This document shows, piece after piece, positions 41,890 to 53,502 of a stretch of 64,000 nt of DNA (within the stretch, counting starts at the first letter, position 1; the number at the start of each line of letters is the position of its first letter). Source of the DNA: Isochrysis galbana (lineage: Eukaryota; Haptophyta; Isochrysidales; Isochrysidaceae); assembly GCA_018136815.1 (NCBI GenBank), contig CM030934.1, forward strand, positions 5,095,587 through 5,159,586, in the 5' to 3' direction. A program made the position numbers and the translations under genes. Below the pieces are notes generated by a model that was given only the letters and a program-made list of their open reading frames with translations, did not search any database and was not told where the DNA came from.

Positions 41890-42739
41890 ACTGAGGGGGC
41901 GGGAAGGCTTCCAACGCGTCTGGCTGGCCCTACTTGACGAGGTGGAAGTAAAGGGGAGGCTGTAGCCTGGCGGCAGGCAGCGAGCTGAGGGAAGAAGAGG
42001 CGATGGATAAGGGGGGGGGGGGGGCGGGGGCGGTGAAAGCAATCCGTCCACGCCGACCGGCGGGGGCGCCACCTGGCTCTCCTCGCTCGCTCGCTCCTTC
42101 ACCTTCCACATTCAAAGGAATACTCCAAGAAGATAGATAAGGACGCTTCTTCCCCTCGCTCCCACCCTCCGTCCCTCCTCTCCCTCTCCCTCTCTTCTCT
42201 TTGCCTCACCTCCTCCCTTCCTCCCCCCTCCCCCCCTCCCTCCCCCCTCTTTCTCTCTCTCCCCCTTTCTCTCGCTCCCCCTCCCCCGCTGCTCCCTCCC
42301 GCCTGTCTAGAGTAGGGTAGGTGCGAAGAAGGAACGGACTTGACTCCTCCTACTCCTACTTTACTCTACTCGTCTCGTAGTCCTAGAGTATTAGCCTTGT
42401 TCCCTCTTCCCATAGACTATCACGATCATGGGCCGCTGGTATTGTAGTTGTTAGTCAAGAGAGAGGGGGGGGGGGGGGGGGGGGGGGAGTAGGAGAGTGG
42501 TGCCCCACCCCGACGGCACCTTGCGACGAACCGCGGCAGCGTCTAAGTGGCTATCGTACATGACAGAGTCGGAGTTTTCTTGTTGTCCTAAGTGCCGAGG
42601 GACCGCGCCTCATCGGCAACGGAGCCCCTACCCCGCGATGAGGGTATGCGCGGTTGGTGTGTGGCTCGTCTGGTCCGGTGTATGTGGCTAGGGGTGCTAG
42701 CCAACAAGATGCAAGATGCTCTACAAGACCACAATTTCT
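41890..42739. other. P4H promoter region and homopolymers
   Basis: 42010-42030 is a G run and 42140-42300 is CT/CCCT-rich. 42464-42487 is a G homopolymer likely to be unreliable in length. No gene seen between 42310 and 42739. Confidence 0.5.
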
Positions 42740-42846
42740 CAACTAAGTTTTTACTTATTTTAGCATGGGGGGGTGCCGGGGTGCCTCGCGCCCCCCCTCT
42801 CAGCCTCTCAGGCACCAATTCCCCTCCCGGGAGCCTGTCGGTCAAC
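42740..42846 (+). repeat. Hairpin repeat family, short subfamily (copy 7)
   Basis: Begins CAACTAAGTTTTTACTTATT and shares its right part with 5578-5681 (CTCTCAGGCACCAATTCC, CTGTCGGTCAAC). It interrupts a minus-strand open frame that starts at 43019, suggesting insertion into an older element. Confidence 0.7.
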
Positions 42847-43511
42847 CCCATGCTCATGCTCTGCCTTTTTGTCGAACACGCGATGACTACAGGCTCATAG
42901 GCAGAGGGCCGTTCGATCGAGCCGGCAGCTGACGCGGTCGTGGAAGGTTCGTTGATTGTTGCTGGCGGGAAGATGTCTGAAAGGTCATAGTAAGAATCGG
43001 GTCTGAGAGTGTCTGCCATCGAGCGCTACGAGCGATGAGGTAGACTTACGGTCGGAGGATTGCGACGCGTGGCGTCGGCGAGTAGGGACGAGGCTAGCTA
43101 GCAAGCTAGTGGAAGAGAGAGAGAATCGAGAATGAGAACGAGAGCTTCTTAGGTCCAAGGTAGACACGGGAGACTACAACACACGGACTCAAAAAGTCTA
43201 AGGGCACAGAACCACACAAACTAAACCAAACGGGGCGAAAACTAACCACACCTGGACGGACGGCCAGGCATCGGCACCAAGGCAATTCAGCAACGCGCAG
43301 ACATGCGACAGAGGGGTCGGCACAACGAGGGCAGACCTCGCTGGGGAGCTACGACCGATGGACGAGAGAAGACAGAAGACAGTCATGGAACATTTGATGA
43401 CATCGAGAGAAAGTAAGAGAAGAGGCGGTATACCAATCGACGAGACCTTGAGGCTTAAAATAGCCCACAGGTGAGAAGTAAAAGCCTATCATCGTATGAA
43501 ATACGACACTC
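42847..43511 (-). mobile_element. Possible LTR-element leader and ORF start, interrupted
   Basis: On the minus strand, AGTCGGGGAG (polypurine-like) precedes TGTCGTATTTCATACGATG at 43511. About 490 bases of leader-like sequence with CTATTTTAAG follow, then ATG at 43019 (MADTLRPDSYYDLSDIFPPA). The frame reads sensibly for about 58 residues until repeat copy 7 begins at 42846. No domain recognised and the second LTR end is not defined, so the call is tentative. Confidence 0.3.
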
Positions 43512-45309
43512 CCCGACTAAATTCGAGTCGTCCCGACGAGCGGCATGGAGGGAGAACAAAGCAACCGAAACAGCAGAAGTCCAGAATTAGGGCGACGAGA
43601 CGAGAGAGACCAAAGATAACCGAGAAACCAAACGTTGAAAGCGACGCTTAAAATAGAAGATGAGAGCACCCGTGGGCCCTTTGAGCACAAATTCGGAAGC
43701 TTGACGCGGCAACCTATTTGCACGCATCGTCCCACCCGTTTCTCCCTTTTACAGGAGTTCTGCTCGGGTGTTGCGGTGGGTGCAACCGCAGACGACACGC
43801 GTCTCATCTCTTGCCAACAACGGCAATCAATAACGAAGAAAGAGAAACGATCTGCAACAACAACGAAAGGGAGGGAATGATTCCGAAGACACGCGAGATG
43901 CAGTGAGCTACAATCTCCGACGGCTCTATTATTAGAGTGAGGGAGAGAAGTCACATAGGGGGGAGGGGAGGAAAGACAGCGGACGGAGCGTCGAGCGACA
44001 GCAGCGAGCGACAGAGCCACGATGAGCGAGAAGGAGATCGACACTCGTCACACCGAGCTCCGGAAGTACNNNNNNNNNNNNNNNNNNNNNNNNNNNNNNN
44101 NNNNNNNNNNNNNNNNNNNNNNNNNNNNNNNNNNNNNNNNNNNNNNNNNNNNNNNNNNNNNNNNNNNNNTTCCAGGAGGCGCGCAACGGCTACACGACGA
44201 AGGGGGGCGAGAGGCGGTCAATGTCGCCGTGGGTGCACGTCCCAAGCGAGGTCGACGCTCGTCGAGCTGAACAAGAACGGCGGGTTCAACGGGCAATCAA
44301 GATGGCCAAGATGATGAAGAGCCCGACCGGCGCGTTAGGCTTCTCTCTTCTCTTCGTTCGGTATGTATCGTTATAATTCTCTCGGTTCTCGTTCTCGGTC
44401 AAAAACTTCGCGTGGACGCCTAGGATCTAGGGTTGTGGAGCGCCCTCTCTCTTTCTCTCGAAGAGAAGGGAAGTTTCCCCACCTTTGCCTTCCTCCCAGG
44501 CGCCTCGCAAAACGGTTAATTCGCTATCTCCCCGCGTTTCTTTACCTGCTTCTGGGGGCAATCAGGTTTGGTTTGCCATCTCCCCTTGGAGATCGATTTA
44601 GCTTCGCTGCTTGGGTGAGGGAATCTTTCTCCTTGGTCCTTGGTTTGCCATCTCCCCTTGGAGATCGATTTAGATTCGCTGCTTTGGTTTTTGTTTATCT
44701 TTCTCCTTGATGCAAGTTGCATGAAAGCCCTTGGTCCCGTTGGTTTTTGGTTTTCCCTCCCTTGGTTGCTACTCAGGGTTGCTTGAGAGAAACGTCTAGG
44801 TCTAGAAGGTTCTCGCTCAACGGCAAGATTTCTTCGGTCGCAAGGATATCTCGCTGCGATCTGTATCTCTGTATCCAAAGTGATCGCCGCGGTTGCGCGA
44901 CATAACGTTCCTCTTCGACTTTCCGCCTTGGTGGGAAATCCAAAACGAAGACACGCTCCGGCCATCGCTGCGGAATCTCTCTCTCTCGCGCGCGCTCTCT
45001 CTCTCTCCGTTTCTCGCGACGTGTTTGAGCTACCGGCGATGTGGGGTGAAACGAAGAAGGATAAGAACGCGGAACGACGAGAATCGAAAATCGAGAAACG
45101 AAGAGCGAACGACGAACGACGAACGATGATCGAGGAACTATGGAACTATAAGAATAGTGCGCGACGATCGAAGAGAAAGGAAGTACCACACCCGTCCGGA
45201 CGATAAGGTGTAAGGTGTAGAATCGGCGGCCGGCGCGGCAGACCGCAGGTTTCAACGCTGCAACCCATCCTCTTCTCTCTTTTACGAGAGTTTTACCTGG
45301 ATGTTTGGG
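43512..45309. other. Intergenic region with scaffold gap and tandem hairpin block
   Basis: A 100-N gap lies at 44070-44169. Frames abutting it (such as MSEKEIDTRHTELRKY from 44022) are cut and unassignable. 44573-44683 has two copies, 70 bp apart, of TTGCCATCTCCCCTTGGAGA followed by TCGATTTAG. Another CT/GC microsatellite is at 44975-45012. No complete gene seen. Confidence 0.5.
44070..44169. other. Scaffold gap (100 N)
   Basis: Exactly 100 unknown bases of undetermined true length. Confidence 1.
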
Positions 45310-45319
45310 CGGTGTGGCC

Positions 45320-45570
45320 CCAAAGTGACAGAAGCAGAGAAGATACTATCATAGATGACCTCTTCATGCACCCCGGGGGCAAACAAAGCGCCGAAATCTT
45401 TATTTATCCAGTACACTCTAGCATGGAGGTATATAATAACGGATTTCTACAGAATACATTACGACGGCACCGGATTCTCCGAGGAATCGGTGCTCATAAG
45501 AACGCTAGATAGATACACAGTTGCCTTAGCAAGGCTCTACTCTTTGCGAACACAACGGACAACGGATTCG
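45320..45570 (+). pseudogene. Degraded LINE ORF2 C-terminal fragment
   Basis: PGANKAPKSLFIQYTLAWRY, then ITDFYRIHYDG and VLIRTLDRYTVALARLY, align with PGANTPESLKALYVIAWKYI, LRDFYRVAFES and VLESTLVRFATLVRG of the remnant at 16926-17876. Both share spacing and motif order. The frame is closed shortly after, so this is a decayed second copy of the same family. Confidence 0.65.
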
Positions 45571-45689
45571 GCTAGGACTGCCCGAGCAGGTATGTGTAGC
45601 CCTAAATCTTGAATCTTCAGTCAGTCAGTCAGATCTTTTTTTTCACCCACTACCCGAGTCGATAGGCCGCCTACGGACGCGTGGGTTGC

Positions 45690-46089
45690 CAAGGATGGAG
45701 TCTCAGGAGCCATACCCGGATCTTGGGGTCAGTCCATCTCCACAACTTCGTCAGGTGGAGCTCACGGCGGAAGCTCTCACCACGGTGATCAATGACGACA
45801 AACGAAAACGACAGATCGAAGGCGTAATGATAAATGGAGCCGAATTCAAAATAGCCAGTTTGCGGACGATACGCAACTGCTAGTGGCCGACTACGAGTCT
45901 AGACAGGTCCCTAGAGTGGGTAGAAAGATACGCGGCCGCCTCGTGCGGCAAACCCAACACCAACACGTGGGCCGATCCCCCCGATACCGATGCAAAAGGA
46001 CTGAGGGGGTGAGGCGTTGGTGCCAGGGGTTCCCGGAGGGGAAGAAACCTAGTGGCAATAGTTGGCATCTTCAAGAGTTTTTTTCACGG
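45690..46089 (+). pseudogene. LINE reverse transcriptase fragment with frameshifts
   Basis: The frame starting upstream of 45714 reads LTAEALTTVINDD then IEGVMINGAEFK, the region just before the catalytic box. After a frame change near 45855 it continues QFADDTQLLVADYES, where FADD is the RT active-site box. A second change near 45905 is followed by SLEWVERYAAASCGKPNTNT. Three frames are needed, so it is dead. It ends in GCATCTTCAAGAG-T7 (46065-46086), a tail also seen at 39701 and 40088. It lies downstream of the C-terminal fragment at 45320, so the two are separate or rearranged insertions. Confidence 0.65.
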
Positions 46090-46475
46090 CACCAACACGC
46101 TCTGCAGCACAATTCACGGAAGCAAGCAACAAGTCACACCCACACCCCGACCTACACAGCTCCATCCACTCCGCCGTCTACCACTACCAAAAAGAATGGC
46201 AATAGCGGAGAACGAGGAAGCCCGGCGCGTGCCAGTCGGGCTAGCGTACATATGGGATTGCCCCCCCCCCCCCCCCCAGCCTTGGGCGTTTGCGTACGCA
46301 TTCTGGACACAGTCTCGCACAAATGTGCCATTGCGCATGTCAAGGACGGGTGCTGAGCCGGCGTTGCCGTGCCTCCATCTCACGTCCGTTGCCCCGCCCG
46401 CTGCTCCAGCCGCCACGAGCGCGCAAGCCGTTCCACGCGAATGCCGCCACCCACCGCGCACACGGCGTACTGCGT
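46090..46475. other. Intergenic region downstream of CCT5
   Basis: The 3' flank of the minus-strand CCT5 gene, with a C17 run at 46261-46277. No further gene supported. Confidence 0.4.
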
Positions 46476-48192
46476 CTACTGGTTGAAAGCCCCTGGCTCA
46501 ATCACATCGTCAATCTTGAGGATCATCCGCACCACCTGCGTGGCAAGCATGAACTGCTGCTGCTTGCCGATGAGTGTCTCGAACACCTTTTGCTGCTTCA
46601 TGTCGTACGTGCCGCAAAGATTGCAGTCGACGCCCAAGTACGGCTTCTTCTCGCTGAGCTGGGCCGCTTTGACCGACGCCACGGTCTCGATGGGCTGCAG
46701 GCCTGAGTTTTCGGCAAGCGCGCACGGTGTCTGCTCAAGCGCGTCGGCAAACGCGCGCATCGCGTATTGCTCGATGGTCCCACACTTATCTGCCTCTTCC
46801 GCAACCTTGAGCGAGCACGCGATCTCGGCGGCGCCACCACCGTAGACGATGCGGTTATCCCGGATCAGGTTGCGCACAACGCAGATGGCGTCGTGGAGCG
46901 AGCGCTTAGCCTCGTCAAGGATCATGCGGTTGCCTCCGCGGCAGAAGACGGTGACAGCGCGCGAGTTGGGGCAGCCCTCGATGACAATCATCCTATCCTT
47001 GGTGGTGCCGAATGCCTCCTCGTGCACATGCCCCGCCGACCCCAGTTTTTCAGACGACAACTCCGCGAAGCGCGGCACGATGCGCGCGTTGCAAGCAATC
47101 GCAATGAGCTCGAGCTCGACGCCGCCCACCCACCGGATTGCCGGGAGGCCGGACTGCATCAGAAGGTGGTTGGCCTCATCATCGAAGCCCCACTGGCAGA
47201 TCACAAGGTTGGCGCCCGAGTCCTTCACCTTCTGGATCATCTCAACAAAGTACTCCTTTTCTTTAGCCTGCATATCCTGGAAAGCCTGGACAGTCTCCAG
47301 CTCAAGCTTGTGCTTCGTCTTGGGCTTGGGTGGCTCAAAGGGGCAGGTCAACACACAGATCTTGGCGTCCTTAATGTCCTTGGCCATCTGGGGGTGTGAC
47401 ATGTCCTTATCGATGACGATACCCCGCACCAGCTTGGTGTCCTCGAGCGAGCCGCCGACCTTGCCATCCATCTTGATCAGGTCGAGGTTGACGTCCTTCC
47501 GCTCAAAATCGGCGACCGAGAGCACCGCATCGACGGCGATCTCGCCCATCTTGCGGTGCGCGCGGTTGACGATCTTTGAGCCGAGCGTGGTCATTGCCAC
47601 CTCAATGAGGGCCTCCTTGTTCTCAAGCGAGTATTCGAAGGTGTCCGAAATGTCGGCGAGGTGCTGCGTCGCGATCGTGCACGCCCGGTCAAAGCCCTCT
47701 GCCACCCGCATGGGGTGGATCCCACGGTCCAGCAGCGCCTCCGCCTTGTCAAGTAGGGCGCCAGCAAGCACGACGACACCTGTCGTGCCGTCGCCAATCT
47801 CGTCATCTTGTGACTTGGAGAGCTCGACGAGCAGCTTTCCGATCTGGTGCTCCACCTTCATCTGCTCAAGGATGGTGGCACCGTCGTTGGTGATGGTCAC
47901 ATCACCGTCGGGCGACTGCAGCATCTTGTCCATGCCCTTGGGTCCGAGAGAGGTCCTGAGGATGTTGCACACGGCCTTGGCAGCAAGAATGTTCGCCTTC
48001 TGCGCCTCGAGCCCCTTGACGCGCCCCTTGGTGTCGCCCTCTTTGATGATGATGAATGGGCGTCCATACTCGTCAAAGGCGAGGCTGCGGGGAGAGAGAA
48101 GCGGGCGAGGTGAGCGCTACGAAGTGATGCGGGTGAGCGGCTGGTGCGGGCGGGCGCGTGGGTGCCGCGCTGCGTGGGCGCGCCCACCTCAT
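46476..48192 (-). CDS. CCT5: T-complex protein 1 subunit epsilon
   Basis: Exon 1 contributes only ATGAG (48192-48188). After a 103-base GT-AG intron, exon 2 (48084-46476) continues, giving [19 protein letters not shown] and 537 residues in all. It is a subunit of the cytosolic CCT/TRiC chaperonin, which folds actin and tubulin with ATP. Conserved chaperonin blocks are intact: [113 protein letters not shown]-type (here [11 protein letters not shown]) and [13 protein letters not shown]. The epsilon-specific [13 protein letters not shown] and [14 protein letters not shown] separate it from other subunits. The tiny first exon rests on frame and homology to the usual N-terminus. It is divergent from the TOG gene across a microsatellite-rich promoter region. 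Confidence 0.93.
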
Positions 48193-49241
<1,049 letters not shown>

Positions 49242-51749
49242 ATGGACCGCAACGCCGCCGCCGAGGCCGAGGCGGCGCGCAAGCAGGTGAGCCGGCTCTC
49301 TCTGACTGAGCTTGCCGAACTGCTGCAGTCCCGCCGCTCCGACTGGGTCCTCAGAGACATGGCGCTGCAGCGGCTGCTCGTGATCACGCGCAACGGGGGG
49401 ATTGACGCCGACGGGACCGACTTCAAGCACATCGTCGCCGGACTCGTCGAGCAGATCCCCGACCTTCGCTCGCAGCTCGCGCGCAACGCGTGTGCCGCGG
49501 TCGTCGAGCTCTCGTACGCGGTCGGAGACCACGCTGCCTTCGACCGGCCGCTCCGCGAGATGCTGCTTCCCACACTGATTGATCTTGTGTCGAACGGCAA
49601 CAAGGTTCTCGCCAACGCCGGCAAGGAGACGCTACTCCCGCTCTTCACCCACTGCCACTTCCAAGGGATGCTCAAGGTGCTTGCCACGTCGCTCAAGGAG
49701 TCAAAGCACCCTGCTGTCAAACACTCGTGCTCCCTCTGCCTGGCTTACGCGCTTCAGTACTGGCCGAAGCAGGTGCTCACTCCGCTCTCGGTAATGCTCG
49801 AGGAGACACTCGTGCACATCGTCGGCGACGCCTCCGCAGACGTGCGCGCGATCGCCCGCCAGGCAATCATCGCGTACAGCGGTGCTTTCTCTGAGCGCTC
49901 GCTCGTGGTCGCAATGCAGCTTGACTCGCACACACGCCACCTGGTGGAGGAGGAGTCTGCCAAGACGTCTCCGCAGCCGGAATCGGAGCGCCACCGGCTG
50001 GGACCGCGCAATGCCATGCGCCGGCCGCCAGGCGGCATGGGTGCACCGGCGGCCCCTACGGGGCGGGAAGACGGCGGGCTACAGGGATCGCCGGCGGCGG
50101 GCAGCAAGGGCCGCCAGCGGCTGAGGGAGCTCCATCACGGCGGGCTACAGCCGGTGGAGGTAGAAGTTTCGGGCGGGATGGCGACTGTGCTAGAGAATCA
50201 AGACTCGCCCGGCGATGGCAGGATAGATAGCCCCGCCAACTCGGACATGGCGCGCGGCATCTCGCTGCTAAAGGCAAAACGTCGGTCACTCAAGAAGTCA
50301 GAATCGAGCGACTCCGTCGTCTCCTTCGCCTCCACGGTGAACGTGGACGTTGAGTCGCCGGCTAAGAGCGCGCTTCGTAAAGTGCTTCCCCTCAGCTTCG
50401 CGCCCCGGAAAGTTGATATCACCGACGAGGCAGTGAGCCCCGTCCAACCTTCACCCAATACGCGGAGAATAGCCCAGATCGACCGCGAGCAGGAAGCGCT
50501 CATGGCGTCGCTTCGCCGATGCGACAACAAGCTGGGGATCTTGAGCAGCGCCGCGGGCGCTGTGGGCCAGGAGAACGAGAGCGATCATCCGGGCTCCGAG
50601 ACGTCTGCGCCGCCGCCGGCGAAGCACGCCGTCCGGCCGCCACCGATATCGCGCAAGTCGGTGCTGCCTCGCACGCCCCCTTCAGGCGCGCATCAAGCGG
50701 AGGAGGGGGCGCCAGCGCGGCGCCAGCTGCCGCGCACGCCGCCGGAGAGCGCCAAGACAGAGCTAGCCTTCCACGCACGACCAGCCAACGGGAGCAGCAA
50801 CTCTAAGAACACCGCCTCGCGCGACGAGGGCTCTGATACTTCGGCTGGCCGCGTGGGTCGAAGCCGGAAGGCATCAGGCGCGTTGACGATCGATGTCCCT
50901 ACCGTGCCAAGAGCACGGAGAGCTTCGGGCAGTCTGACCGTCCCGCACAGTGACGCTCTGGCGCCCGCCGGTGAGAGGCCGCCCAATACTCGCCATCCCA
51001 CACAATCCAAGCCTTCCGTTTCAACAGCACGCAGCGAGCTGCCGGCGGCTTTTGCGGCAGAGAAGTCATCTGATGCGCCCGAGCGTACAAGCTCCGAGAA
51101 GCCGTCGACTCTCAAAGAGAAGACGCCCACTGCTCTCAACGAGCCGACATCACAGGCGCTGCTTGCGCAGCAGCATCAGGTCCAGCGGCAAGCCCCTTTG
51201 ATTCACCCAGCCGGCACGCAGCAGTGGACGCCGGAGCAGCAGCTCGAAGCCGTGAGATTATGGCAGCAAGGGCAGGCGCTCGCCATGCAACAATGGCAGC
51301 AGCAGCAGCAGTGGCAGCGGATGCAGTATTGGAACGCTGTCGCCGCATATGGCAGCCCTGGCCCGAGTCTGAGTGCAGTTGCGCCGCCACCGGCTATGCT
51401 CAACCCGCTTGGTCACGCGCTTGCGACGACCCCGACCGCCGTCGGCTTCATGGGGATCGCAAGCACGCCCGGCATGCCTGCCCTACCGGCATCAGGGCAA
51501 GGCTTTCCAGGTTTCTTCCCTATCCAAGCTCCCGTGACATCGGCCCCCGCGCAGCTCCAGTCGCTACGACCCGGGAACCGGGTGAGCCCTCCTGTCCGGA
51601 GAGGACCCGCCACCAACAGTCTCTTCGGCTTGGCGAAGCCCGCGAGTGCGGGCCGCCGAAGCCTGGTCTTGACGGATGCAGAACAATCTCGACTTAGTCA
51701 ATTCGAAGCGAAACAGCAACGCCAGCTAGAGCGCTTCAGCGACTTTTGA
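49242..51749 (+). CDS. TOG-domain protein, CLASP-like
   Basis: 835 residues, single exon. Residues about 10-235 form HEAT-like helices of a CLASP N-terminal/TOG domain: VSRLSLTELAELLQS, DWVLRDMALQRLLVI, LRSQLARNACAAVVELSYAV, LLPTLIDLVSNGNKVLANAG, LKESKHPAVKHSCSLCLAYA, DASADVRAIARQAIIAYS. The rest is disordered: Ser/Pro/Arg-rich with repeated RKASGALTI and RRASGSLTV motifs, then a Gln/Trp-rich segment (QQWQQQQQWQRMQYW). The last residues, EAKQQRQLERFSDF, are charged. TOG domains bind tubulin, and CLASP proteins promote microtubule rescue, so a microtubule regulator is likely. Only one TOG unit is present, whereas animal CLASPs have several. Confidence 0.78.
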   Translation: MDRNAAAEAEAARKQVSRLSLTELAELLQSRRSDWVLRDMALQRLLVITRNGGIDADGTDFKHIVAGLVEQIPDLRSQLARNACAAVVELSYAVGDHAAFDRPLREMLLPTLIDLVSNGNKVLANAGKETLLPLFTHCHFQGMLKVLATSLKESKHPAVKHSCSLCLAYALQYWPKQVLTPLSVMLEETLVHIVGDASADVRAIARQAIIAYSGAFSERSLVVAMQLDSHTRHLVEEESAKTSPQPESERHRLGPRNAMRRPPGGMGAPAAPTGREDGGLQGSPAAGSKGRQRLRELHHGGLQPVEVEVSGGMATVLENQDSPGDGRIDSPANSDMARGISLLKAKRRSLKKSESSDSVVSFASTVNVDVESPAKSALRKVLPLSFAPRKVDITDEAVSPVQPSPNTRRIAQIDREQEALMASLRRCDNKLGILSSAAGAVGQENESDHPGSETSAPPPAKHAVRPPPISRKSVLPRTPPSGAHQAEEGAPARRQLPRTPPESAKTELAFHARPANGSSNSKNTASRDEGSDTSAGRVGRSRKASGALTIDVPTVPRARRASGSLTVPHSDALAPAGERPPNTRHPTQSKPSVSTARSELPAAFAAEKSSDAPERTSSEKPSTLKEKTPTALNEPTSQALLAQQHQVQRQAPLIHPAGTQQWTPEQQLEAVRLWQQGQALAMQQWQQQQQWQRMQYWNAVAAYGSPGPSLSAVAPPPAMLNPLGHALATTPTAVGFMGIASTPGMPALPASGQGFPGFFPIQAPVTSAPAQLQSLRPGNRVSPPVRRGPATNSLFGLAKPASAGRRSLVLTDAEQSRLSQFEAKQQRQLERFSDF

Positions 51750-52548
51750 GCTTCATAGATACTGTGCCTGTGGACTTCTCTGGCAGAGGCACACAGGTGC
51801 CGTCTCTCGTGTGCACTGCTTGTGACTTGTCTCGCCTGGAAGGAGCTCACCTCAAGCTATGCTGCCGGTTATCATGCGCTTGCTCATGGAACGTGTCTGC
51901 TTGCACTAGAATTCGGGCGCAGGCGTGATTATGCATCGGGAGAGAGCCCTCGCCCTCTCTCCGCCGGCCGGCCTTTTTTTTCGATTGGTGCCGCCGCCGC
52001 CAATCGTCATTGTGGAACTTTAAATCTTGCAGAGGTTGCTTGCTGTTGTTGCCCCTGGAACAAGGTTGCTTCACTCTTTAGTCCCTTACATCATTTCCTT
52101 TTGGCAGAGTCGGGCGCGGCAAAGGCTGGCCCTAGATGTGGGATGGTGTATGAGTTGATGATAGATAATGACGCTATGGCAGCTTGTGTGTACATTTTGT
52201 ACTGCCACGGCGTTGTTGCTCCATCTGCTTACTTTTGATTTCGTGAGAGTGTAAGTGTGGGAGTCTCGCTTCGTATAATCTCAATTGCAATTATTGCGCA
52301 CATCTACATACTAGTATCTAGTATGATAAATACGGGAATCAACCCGCTAGGGACAGGAACACTCCGCCACCCCCACAACCCGAACCCCCAAGTAGAGCAC
52401 GAGGGGAGTCGCCGTAAGTCAGGTTAGATAGAGCAGCCAACAACGAATACTCGCATCTGCTCTGCAACACTCTGAGTAAGTAAGTTCTAACGCCGATCCA
52501 CTCCTCGTCAGTTGCGACGTTCTCTCACTCTCACATCCCGAACAAGCG
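51750..52548. other. Intergenic region with LINE 3'-UTR-like repeat
   Basis: 52347-52418 matches 18048-18126 (AAGTAGAGCACGAGGGGAGT and flanks). No gene seen. The 3' flank of the TOG gene is T-rich. Confidence 0.5.
52347..52418 (+). repeat. LINE 3'-UTR-like repeat (copy 2)
   Basis: Same blocks in the same order as 18048-18126, but without an adjacent ORF2 fragment, so probably a severely 5'-truncated insertion. It lies about 130 bases before the start codon at 52549. Confidence 0.55.
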
Positions 52549-53502
52549 ATGAACGGCGGCGGCGAGTTCAAGGCGAGCATCGACGCGAGCGCGAACGGCT
52601 CGTCGTTCATCAAGACATTCACATCTCTCGAGAAGAAGCTCGAGGAAACGCTGACGACGGATAAATGGAAGGACCTGCAGGCGAAGAAGAAGGTTGCAAA
52701 GGCGCAATGCGGTGTGCGCTGGCTCAAGGAGATCGATGGGCCCGACATGTGGCTGATCGAGAGCACAACCATCATGAAGCTAGGATACATCCCACGGCAT
52801 GACGAGGCGATTAAGAATGGCTACATCTACACTTTGGAAGATGCGGTCGAGAAGTGGGCGGGTGATGGAGAAAACGGCCCACTGGACGAGATCAACTTTC
52901 TGAGCCACAACTGGTGCATGGGCCCCAAGCACAGCTTGATTGATGACGAAAATTTTTCGAAGGCGAAAGCGATCGCGCGCTGGCATCGGTGGCGGAACGG
53001 AGCTTACAAGCGCTCTCGTGGCAAAGACACGCCAGTGCTGTGGTGGATTGATTGGTCCTGCATCGATCAAACCAATAGCGCACCTGGCGCGGCCATGTTA
53101 CCTGCCTACATCAAGCTCTGTGGGATGTGCCTATGCTTCGTGCACGACAAGGAGGGCCGATATTTCACCCGCGGTTGGTGTCGGATCGAGCGCTGTCTCT
53201 TCACTGCAATGAACTCTCCTCGCAATTGGTTTTACTACTTGTATCCGCCTGAAAAATTCAATCCTTGGCAGAAGGTTGACGATCCACGGGACGGCCAACT
53301 AACAAAGCCAACCGACATGGAGTTCATCGTCAAGCTCACCGATATTGCGTTAAGATATTGGAAACAGAATCGTGCAAACAATTTTGATGGCACTAATGAC
53401 TACATGTCCTCTCCATGGAAAGAGGCCATCACATCTGAGCTCCTCTTCGGAAAGACACCGATCATGTCTTGGGAGATGGCTCAGCACATGGGGTCTGCGT
53501 AG
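52549..53502 (+). CDS. HET/TIR-like motif protein of unknown function
   Basis: 317 residues, single exon, no signal peptide or membrane segment. The core has FLSHNW (117-122), WWIDWSCIDQ (165-174), a helix with LPAYIKLCG (184-192), then YFTRGWCRIER (205-215). The order SHxW, W-D-x-x-C-I-x-Q, RxWCR-x-E is that of proteins related to the fungal heterokaryon-incompatibility (HET) and TIR-like folds, which are widespread in protist genomes. In fungi HET triggers cell death on non-self recognition; a role here is unknown. A short charged N-terminal region (25-60) may be helical. The C-terminal 100 residues contain no recognised domain. Codon use matches neighbours, so recent transfer is not indicated. 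Confidence 0.65.
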   Translation: MNGGGEFKASIDASANGSSFIKTFTSLEKKLEETLTTDKWKDLQAKKKVAKAQCGVRWLKEIDGPDMWLIESTTIMKLGYIPRHDEAIKNGYIYTLEDAVEKWAGDGENGPLDEINFLSHNWCMGPKHSLIDDENFSKAKAIARWHRWRNGAYKRSRGKDTPVLWWIDWSCIDQTNSAPGAAMLPAYIKLCGMCLCFVHDKEGRYFTRGWCRIERCLFTAMNSPRNWFYYLYPPEKFNPWQKVDDPRDGQLTKPTDMEFIVKLTDIALRYWKQNRANNFDGTNDYMSSPWKEAITSELLFGKTPIMSWEMAQHMGSA

